A stretch of 64,000 nucleotides of DNA from Duganella rivi (GTDB lineage: Bacteria; Pseudomonadota; Gammaproteobacteria; Burkholderiales; Burkholderiaceae_D). Both the position numbers and the translations under genes were made by a program. Shown here one piece after another: positions 1 to 10,090 of this stretch. Under the pieces are notes generated by a model that was not told the origin of the DNA, searched no databases, and worked only from the letters and a program-made list of their open reading frames with translations. The stretch lies in contig NZ_WWCK01000009.1 of assembly GCF_009857435.1 (NCBI RefSeq), positions 62,001 through 126,000 on the forward strand. The letters are read 5' to 3'. Every line of letters starts with the position of its first letter. Position 1 is the stretch's first letter.

Positions 1-1
1 C

Positions 2-3000
2 GTCAGCCTGACCACGGCCCAGGCCACCTCGCTGACCACGCAGCAAATTGCCGCCCTCAGCACCGCCCAAGTCGCCGCGCTGGAAACCCAAGATCTGGCC
101 GCGCTGAAGACCGCGCAGATCGCCGCCCTCACCACCGCGCAGCTGGTGGCGCTCGGCACCGAACAAATCATCGGCCTGACCTCGCAGCAAGTATCGGTAC
201 TGACCACGCGCCAGGTGGCGGCGCTGTCGACCGACCAGATCAACGCCATGCAATCGTCGGCGCTGGCCGCGCTGCAATCGCAGCAAGTCGCCGCTCTGAG
301 CAGCAATTCCGTGGCCGCACTGACCACCACGCAGATCGCCGCACTGAGCACCGCCGTGCTGAGCTCGTTCACCACCGGCCAGATCGCGCTGCTGAGCACC
401 GATCAAATCATCGCCCTGACCACGCTGCAAGCGGGCGCCTTGACCACGCGTCAAGTCACCTCGCTGACCACCGATCAGATCAACGCGCTGGAAACGCAAG
501 ACGTGGCTGCCTTCACCACGGCCCAGATCGTCGCGCTGAACAGCAACCAGATCATCGCGCTCAACACCGCGCAAATCGCCGGCCTGCGCTCGCAGCAAGT
601 CGCCGCGCTGAGTACCGCGCAAGTGGCCAAGCTCGGCACCGACCAGGTGGCCGCGCTGGAAACCCAAGACCTGGCCGCCCTGCAATCGCAGCAAGCGCTG
701 GCCTTGAGCAGCAACGCGGTGGCCGCACTGACCACGGCCCAAGTTGCGGCCCTGACTTCGACCGTGCTGGCCGCCTTCAACACCGCCCAGATCGCCGCGC
801 TGACCAGCGACCAGATCGTGGCCCTGACCACCGCCCAAAGCGCCGTGCTGACCACACGTCAAATTGCTGCGCTGTCGACCGCGCAACTGGCCGCGCTGGA
901 AACGCAAGACGTGGCCGCGCTGAAAACCCAGCAGATCGCCGCCCTGACCACGGCCCATATCGCCGCGCTCGATAGCGCTCAAGCCGCCGCGCTGACCTCG
1001 CAGCACGTGGCCGCGCTGAGCTCGCAACAAATTGCCGCCTTGAGCAGCGACCAGATCGTCGTCATGTCCAGCGCCGACCTCGCCGCGCTGCAATCGAAGC
1101 AAGTGGGCGCCATCGGCACCGCTGCCGTGGCCGCGCTGACCACCGACCAAGTATCTGCGCTGACCTCGACCGTGCTGGCCGCGCTGACCACCGCGCAAGC
1201 CACCGCCCTGACCACCGACCAGATCGTCGCTTTGAACACCGTGCAGATCGGCGTGCTCAGCACCGCCGACCTGGCCGCCCTGTCGACCGACCAGATCAAC
1301 GCGCTGGAAACGCGCGACTTCGCGGTTCTGAAAACCAGCCAGATCGTGGCCCTGACTTCGGATCAGATCGGTTCGCTGAACACCGCCCTGATCGTGGCCC
1401 TGACCACCGCCCAAGCCGCCGCTCTGACCTCGACCCAGCTGAACGCGCTGTCCACCGAGCAACTGGCCGCGATGGAAACGCAAGACTTTGCCGCACTGAA
1501 GACCAGCCAGTTGCTGGGCCTGGGCACCAAGGGCATCTCGACGCTGACGCCGGCCCAAATCGCCGCGCTGAAGACCGACCAGATCGTGCAACTGAGCTCG
1601 GATCAAGTCCAGATCCTGAGCAGCGCCCAGCTGGGCGCGCTGACCACGCTGCAAATCACCGCCTTCACCACCGCGCAGATCGGCTACCTGCTGACCAGCC
1701 AGGTGGCCGTGCTGACCACCGCCGACTGGGCCGCGCTGAAGACCAGCCAGCTCAACGCGCTGAGCACGAATCAGATCGCCGCCGTCACCACCGACCAAAT
1801 CGTCGCGCTGACCTCGCAGCAAGCGGCGGCACTGGCCACCCGCCAAGTGGCCGCGCTGTCGACCGACCAGCTGAACGCCATGGAAACGCTGGATCTGGGC
1901 GCGTTGACCTCGGTACAAATCGCCGCCCTGACCACCACCGCAGTTGCTGCACTGGAACTGACGCAACTTGCCGCGCTGAAAACCCAGCAGACCGCGTCGC
2001 TGACCACGCAACAACTGCAAGCGCTGGGCACGGCTCAGATCGCTGGCCTGAGCACGCTGCAAGCGTCGACCCTGACCACGCAGCAAGTGGCTGCCCTCAC
2101 CAGCGACCAGGTGCAGGCGCTGGAAACCGCCGACCTCAACGCGCTGAAGAGCGCGCAAATCGTCGCCCTCAGCAGCGATCAAATCGGCTACCTGACCACC
2201 GCGCAAGTGGTGGCGCTGAACTCGCAGCAAGTGGCGGCACTGACCACGCGCCAGCTGTCCGCGCTCGACAGCGCCCAGATTGCCGCGATTGAAACGCGCG
2301 ACCTGATCGCCCTGCAAACCGCGCAAGTGGCCGGCCTTGGCACCGACGCATTGAACGCGCTGACCAGCAGCCAGGTAGGCGCACTGAGCACAGCCCAGTT
2401 GGCTGCCCTGAACACCAACCAGGTACGCAGCCTGTCCACCGACCAGATCGTTGCCCTGAGCACTCTGCAAATCAGCAACTTGCTGACCCAGCAGATCGCC
2501 GCCCTCAGCAGCGACCAGTTGGCCGCCTTCGGCACGCATGACGTGGCCGCGCTGAAAACCCAGCAAGTGGCAGCACTCGGCACCGCCCAGATCAACCTGC
2601 TGGGCACCGACCAGATCGTGGCGCTGAACTCGCAGCAAGTGGCCGCCTTGAGCAGCCGCCAGCTGAACGCGCTGGCCACCGATCAGATTGTCGCCATCGA
2701 AACCCGCGACCTGATCGCGCTGACCACCGCGCAAATGAGCGGCCTCAGCACCGACAACCTGAACGCACTGACCACTGCCCAAGTGCAAGCCCTGGGCACC
2801 GCCCAGCTTGGCGCCTTGAGCACCAACCAGCTGCGCGCACTGGACACGGCACAGATCGTCGCCCTGAGCACGCTGCAAGCGTCCAGCCTGAGCACCACCC
2901 ACATTGCCGCGCTGACCAGCGACCAGCTGCAAGCGCTGGAAACGGCCGACCTCAACGCCCTGAAAACCGCGCAGATCGCCGCACTGGGCACGGCGCAAGT

Positions 3001-6000
3001 CAGCCTGCTCAGCACCGATCAAATCGTCGCGCTGAATTCGCAGCAAGTGGCCGCCCTGAGCAGCCGCCAGTTGAACGCGCTGACCAGCGACCAGATCGCC
3101 GCGCTGGAAACCCGCGACCTGATCGCGCTGACCACCCAGCAAGTCGCCGGCCTCAGCACCGACAGTCTGGGCGCACTGACCACGGCCCAAGTGCAAGCTC
3201 TGGGCACGGCCCAGATCAACGCCCTGAGCAGCAACCAGCTGCGCTCGTTGGACACCGCACAAATCGTCGCCCTGAGCACGCTGCAAGCGTCGACCCTGGG
3301 CACCCAGCAAGTGGCCGCCCTGACCAGCGCGCAATTGCAAGCACTGGAAACCGCCGACTTTGCCGCGCTGAAAACCGCGCAGCTGGCAGCTTTGTCTACC
3401 AGTCAGATCAACCTGCTGACCAGCGACCAGATCGTAGCGCTGACCACGCAGCAAATCGCCAGCCTGAGCACGCGCCAGCTGGGCGCGCTGGAAACCAATC
3501 AAGTAGTGGCGATTGAAACACGCGATCTGGCCGCCCTCACCAGCAGCCAGATCACCGGCCTCGGCACGGAAAATCTCAACATCCTGACCAGCGACCAAGT
3601 GCACGCCCTGACCACGGTACAGCTGAACGCGCTGACCAGCGCGCAACTGCAAGCGCTGGCGACCGCGCAAGTGGCGCTGCTGAGTACCGCGCAAGCGAGT
3701 TCACTCAGCACCGGCCAGGTGCAACTGCTGAGCAGCGACCAGCTGGTCGCGCTCGGCACCGACACCCTGTCCGTGCTGAAAACCCAGCAGATCGCGGCAC
3801 TGAAAACCAGCCAGATCGCCAGCCTGAACAGCGCGCAGATCGTTGCCCTGAGCACGCTACAAGTGAGCAATCTCGGCACCCAGCAAGTGGCTGCGCTCGG
3901 TTCCGACCAGATCAACGCGCTGGAAACACAAGACCTGAACGTGCTGCGCACCCAACAGATCGCTGCGCTGACCACCAATCAGATCGCCGGCCTGAGCACC
4001 GAGCAAGCGGCTGCGTTGAACACGCTGCAAATCAGCAGCCTCTCCACCTCGCAACTGGTGGCACTGGGCAGCGCGCAGTTGCAAGCGTTCTCCACCGCCG
4101 ACATCGTCGCGCTGAAGACCTCGCAAGTCGCGGCATTGACCACCGGCCAGCTGGACGCACTGTTGAGCGACCAGTTCCGCGCCCTGAGCACCGCACAGAT
4201 CAACGCGCTGAGCACCGCGCAATTCCAGTCGCTGGCCAGCGAGCAAATCGTTGCGCTGACCACGCTGCAAGCATCCAACCTGTCCAGCGCCCAGCTGCAA
4301 GCACTGAGCGCCAGCCAGGTAGCGGCCTTGGAAACCGAAGACTTGGCCGCGCTGAAAACCGCGCAAGTCAACGCCCTCAAGACCAGCCAGATCGCGCTGC
4401 TGAACAGCGACCAGATCGCCGGCCTGAGCACGCTGCAAGTATCGACCCTGGCCACGCAACAAGTGGCCGCACTGGGCACCGCCCAGGTACAGGCGCTGGA
4501 AACGCAAGACCTCGCCGCGCTGAAATCGGCGCAACTGCAAGTGTTGAGCAGCAACCAGCTGGACGCCATCACCACCACCCAGCTGCAAGCCATGGGCACC
4601 GCCCAGCTGGCCGCGCTGACCACGGCGCAATTCCAGACCCTGCTGACGTCGCAAATTGCCGCGCTGACCACGCAACAAGTCGGCGGCCTCGCCACCGGCC
4701 AGATCGCCAGCATGAGCACCGGCCAACTGGCCGCACTGAGCACCGATGAAATGGTGGCGCTGAAATCGGCGCAAGTGGCTTCCCTGCTGACCGCGCAAGT
4801 GGTCTCGCTGAGCACCGATCAGGTATTTGCACTGACCAGCAACCAGGTTGCCGCGCTGACCACGGCCCAACTGGCCTCGATGAGCTCCGACCAGATCGGC
4901 GCTTTCGGCACCGAAGACTTTGCCGCCCTGAGCGCGGCGCAGCTGGCCGCACTCGGCTCGCTGGCCAACCTCAGCAGCGACCAAATCCAGGCGCTGACCA
5001 CCCAGCAAATCGCCGGCCTCAGCACAGCCCAGATCGCCGCGCTGAAAACCAACCAGATCGTTGCCCTGAAAACCAACCAGATCGGCGCCCTCAGCACCGA
5101 CGGCGTCGGCGTCCTCAGCAGCGACCAGTTGAAAGCGCTGGAACTGGAAGACTTGGCCGCAATGAAGACCTCGCAGATCAACGCGCTGAAAACCGCGCAA
5201 GTGGTCCTGCTGTCCACCGACCAGATCGCCGCCCTGACCACCCTGCAATTCGGCAATATGCTGACGCAGCAAGTGGCCGCGCTTGGCACCGCCCAGGTGC
5301 AAGCGCTGTCGGCTGACGACATCACCGCACTGAAAACCGCGCAAGTAAGCGTGCTGAACAGCGATCAGATCGGCGTGCTGTCCAACACCCAGGTGCAAGC
5401 GCTGACCGGCACCCAGCTGAACACCTTCAGCAGCGCCCAGGTACAGTCGCTCAACACCGACCAGATCGTTGCACTGACCACGCAGCAGTTCGCGCTGCTG
5501 GGCACCGCGCAAGTGGCGGCCCTGAGCACCAAGCAACTGAGCATCATCGAGCAGGACGACTTTGCCGCGCTGAAGACGCTGCAAGTGTCGGTGCTGAGCA
5601 CCGCCCAGATCCAGGCGCTGGCGCCGGACCGCATCGCCGTGATGAACTCGGCCCAAGCGCAAGCGCTGAACAGCGCCCAGCTGCAAGCCCTGAACTCGGC
5701 ACAGATCCAGGCCTTGAGCACGACCGACCTGTTCGCGCTGAAATCGCAGCAAGTGGCCGCGCTCAACACCAACCAGCTCAACAGCCTACTCGACTACCAG
5801 CTGCAAAGCCTCGGCCTGGTGCAACTGGGCGCACTGACCAGCGCGCAACTGCAAGCGCTGGGCAGCGACCAGATCATCCAGTTGACCACCGCCCAATACG
5901 GCCTGCTGAGCACGGCGCAAATCGCCCTGCTGACTACTGCCCAGCTCGGCGCCATCGAGCTGGAAGACGTGGCCACGCTGAAGACCTCGCAAATCCTCGC

Positions 6001-9000
6001 CTTGAGCAGCGACCAGATCCAGTCGCTGACCGTCGATCGCATCGCCGCCCTGACCACCCAGCAAGCGCAAGCGCTGGGCACCAACCAGCTGGCCGTACTG
6101 ACTACCCAGCAAGTGCAAGCGCTGGAAACTGACGACCTGGCCGCGCTGAAATCGAACCAGCTGCAAGCGCTGAGCAGCCAGCAGCTGAACGCCCTGATTT
6201 ACGACCAAGTGCAAGGCCTCGGCAGCGCCCAGCTGAACGCGCTGACCTCGGCGCAATTCCACGCGCTGGGCAGCGACCAGATCATCTTCCTGAGCACCGC
6301 GCAAGCAAGCCAGTTGTCCAGCGCGCAAATCGTCGCACTGGGTTCGGATCAACTGGCCGCCATGGAACTGGAAGATTTGGCCGCACTGGTCAGCAACCAG
6401 ATCGCCGCCCTGACCACCCAGCAGATCAGCCAGCTTGACCTGGCCCACGTCGGCGCATTGACCACCGCGCAAGCCGTCGCCTTGGGCACGGCGCAGCTGG
6501 TGGCGCTGTCGACCAGCCAGTTCCAGGCGCTGACCACTGACGCCGTGATCGCGCTGAAGACCTCGCAGATCGCCGCGCTGACCACCAACCAGCTGATCAC
6601 GCTGACGCAAGATCAGTTGCAAAACCTGACCACCGACCAGATCGACGCCCTGACCTCGGCCCAAGCATCGTCGCTGACCACCGACCAGATCGCCGCATTG
6701 ACTTCGACCCAAATCGACAACCTCGGCACGCGCCAGTTGAACGCGCTGACCAGCAACCAGATTGCCGCCATCAGCACCGACAACTTCACCACCTTGTCCA
6801 GCAGCCAGATCGGCGCGCTGAATGCGGCCCAGTTCGGTGCGATTACCACCGATCAAATGGTGGCGCTGACCAGCGAACAAGCGGTGGCCCTGACCACCGC
6901 CCAAGTCGCCGCCCTCAGCAGCAACCAATTGGATGCGCTGGAAACCCGCGACTTCGTGCTACTGAAAACCGCGCAGATCGCCGCCATCACCACCGCCAAC
7001 GTGGCGGCGCTGACCACCGACATCGTCAGCGTCCTGACCACCGCGCAAGTGGCCGGCCTCGGCAGCGACCAAGTGGCCGCACTGAAGACCGACCAGATCG
7101 TCGCGCTGACCACCGCGCAGATCACCACGCTGAACTCGGCGCAAATCGGCGCCATGACCACCGACCAGGTGAGCGCCCTCAGCACCGAGGACTTCGTCGC
7201 TCTGCGCAGCGCCCAGCTGGCTGCCTTCAACACCGCGCAGTTCGCGGCGCTGACCAGCGACCAGTTGAACGCCCTGTCCACCAGCGCCTTCACCGCGCTG
7301 ACCACGGCCATGTTGAGCTCGCTGACGGCCAGCCAGTTCAGCCAGCTGAGCACCGCACAAGTCGGCGCGCTGACCACCAGCCAGGCTGTGTCGCTGAATA
7401 CCGACCAGCTGAGCGCACTGACCACCGACCAGTTTGCCGTGCTGAGCACCAACGCCGTGCGCGTACTGCAATCCGACCAGTTCGGCGCCCTGACCACCGA
7501 CCAGATCGTGGCACTGGTGACCCAGCAAGTGCGTGCCCTGAACAGCATGCAACTGGCCGGCCTGACCACCGACCAGGTGGCCGCGCTGGAAACGCGCGAC
7601 CTCGCGGCGCTGAGCACGACGCAGTTCAACCTGCTCAACACCGACCAGCTGCAAGCGCTGCTGACCGACCAGTTCGCTACGCTGTCGACGGCGCAAGTCA
7701 GCACCTTGACCACCGACCAGATCAGCGCCGGCCTCAGCACCGCGCAAATCGTCGCGTTGACCACGCTGCAAGCATCGACCTTGGCTACCAAGCAAGTTGC
7801 TGCGCTGACCACCGACCAGATCGTGGCGCTGGAAACGCAAGACCTATCCTCGTTCACCACCCGTCAAATGGTGGCGCTGACCAGCGACCAGATCACCGTG
7901 CTGAGCAGCGACCAGCTGAACGGCCTGACCACGGCCGAGCTGACCGCGCTGACCACCCTGCAACTGATCAACGGTCTCACCACCGACCAGCTGACCGCGC
8001 TGGACACCGCCCACATCACGGCGCTGACCACCAATCAGCTGGCTTACGGCATCAGCACCGACGCCATCGCCACCTTGACCACCGACCAGCTGGCCGCCTT
8101 GCGCACCGCGCAAAGCGCCACCCTGACCACCGGCCAGGTAGCAGCGCTGACCACGGATCAAATCGTTGCCTTGAGCACCGCGCAGGCCACGACCCTGACC
8201 ACGCAGCAAGTCACCTCGCTGACTACCGACCAGATCGTGGCGCTGGAAACGCAAGACCTGTCCTCGTTCACCACCCGCCAGATGGTAGCCCTGAACACTG
8301 ACCAGGTTGCCGCCCTGCGCAGCGACCAGCTGAACAGCCTGACCACCACCGAGCTGGCCGCGCTGACCACCAACCAGATCGGCTACGGCTTGACCACCGA
8401 CCAATTGGTGACGCTGGACAGCGCCCACATCAGCGCCTTGACCACCAACCAGCTGGCCTACGGCGTTGGCGTGGCCTCGATTGCCGCCTTGACCACCGAT
8501 CAGATTGTTGCCCTGCGCACCGCGCAATCGGCCACCCTGACCACGGCGCAAGTGGCAACCCTGACCACCGACCAGATCATCGCGCTGACCACGTCGCAGG
8601 CGTCGACCCTGACTACCCAGCAAATCGCCTCGCTGACCAACGACCAGGTGATCGCACTGGAAACCGTCGACCTGAACGCCCTTGCCACGCGCCAGATCAC
8701 TTCGCTGCAAGCAACGCAAGTAGCGGTGCTGACCAGCGACCAGCTGAACGCCCTGAGCACCACGCAACTGGTGGCCTTCACCACCAGCCAGTTGATCAAC
8801 GGCCTCGCCAGCGAGCAAGTGGTGGCGCTGGACACCGCGCACATTGTTGCGCTGAGCACGCAGCAACTGGCCTACGGCTTCAGCATCGACAACCTGAACG
8901 CGCTGACCAGCGACCAGATCCAGTCGCTGCGCACGGCACAGATTGCCGGCCTGACCACGGTACAAACCGCCGGCCTCAACACCGACCAGCTGGTAGCGCT

Positions 9001-10090
9001 GAGCGCCAGCCAGATGACCGGTCTCAACACCGCGCAAATGCAGGCGCTGAGCGCCGACCAGATCGCCGCCTTCAGCACCGCGCAAATTGCCGCCATCGAC
9101 ACGCAAGACATGGCAGCCCTGAGCGCCGGCCAGTTCACCGGCCTGAGCAGCGACCAAACCGTGGCGCTGACCACGGCGCAGATTCGCGGCCTGAAAACCC
9201 TGCAAATCAACGCCATTGGCGCCAGCCAGATCGGTGTGTTCACCAGCGACCAGCTGCAAGCGCTGAGCACGCAGCAAGCGGCCGCATTGAGCGTGGACGC
9301 CGTCACCGGCCTGTCCACCGCGCAGCTGAACGTGCTGACCACGGCCGACATCGCCGCGCTGGGCACGCTGCCGATCTCCAGCATCGACACCGCCAAGCTG
9401 GTCGGCCTGAACACCGCCCAGATCCAGGCGCTGACCAGCGCGCAGCTAGGCGCGATGACGGTAGACCAGCTGGTCGCCTTCAGCACCGGCCAGATCGCAG
9501 CGCTGCGTACCGCGCAGATCGGCTACCTGAGCACCATCCAGCTGGGCGCGCTGTCCAACACCCAGGTGCAGGCGCTGACCACCGACCAAATCGCCTCGAT
9601 CAAGCTGAGCCAGATCATTGCCCTGACCGTCGACCAGATGGGCGTGCTGCTGACCGACCAGCTGCAAGCCTTCGGCACGGCGCAAATCCAGGCCCTGTCG
9701 GCCAGCCAGCTAAACGCGCTGAGCAGCAGCCAGTCCGGCGCACTGACCACCACGCAAATGGCGGCGCTGAAAGTGGCGCAGATCAGCGCCCTCGACGCAG
9801 CCCAGATCAACGGCTTCAGCACCGACCAGCTCGGTGCATGGACTACCGTGCAGCTGGGCGCGCTGACCAATGCGCAGATCGGCTACCTGTCCACCGACCA
9901 GATTGCCGGTTTGACGACCGCGCAAGTGGCCGGCATCAAGACCAGCCAGCTGATCGTCTTCACCAACGCCCAGCTGCAAGCCTTCACCGCCACGCAAGTG
10001 CCGGCGCTGGCAACGGCGGGCCTGACCTCGCTGACCGTGTCGCAGGCGGACGCCTTCACCGGCGCCCAAGTGGCGGCCATGTCGGTCACC
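2..10090 (+). repeat. Octad (24-bp) array with 408-bp higher-order period
   Basis: In-frame 24-bp repeats with much synonymous variation. ETxD-type octads or their positional equivalents fall at 77, 485, 893, 1301, 1709, 2117, 2525, 2933, 3341 and 3749, that is every 408 bp (17 octads). A second series is offset by 168 bp (7 octads; 245, 653, 1469, 3917, 4325, 4493). Near 7826-8700 the period lengthens to 414 bp (landmarks 7826, 8240, 8654) because some units have nine residues (for example those with INGL or AYG). Confidence 0.85.

Noticed and set aside
3857..5752. Long antisense open frames of hundreds of codons opposite the giant gene, including Gln/Arg/Gly-rich frames of 477-3,670 codons in all three giant genes
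   Set aside because: They arise because the 24-bp repeats use stop-free codon sets in other frames. They have no ribosome sites, give low-complexity products, and the sense frames carry the conserved calcium-loop domains and terminators.
2..10090. TAL-effector-like repeats (LT-x-x-Q-V-V-A-L resemblance)
   Set aside because: TAL repeats are 33-35 residues with a variable di-residue and a nuclear localisation context; here the basic unit is eight residues and the proteins end in a calcium-loop domain.
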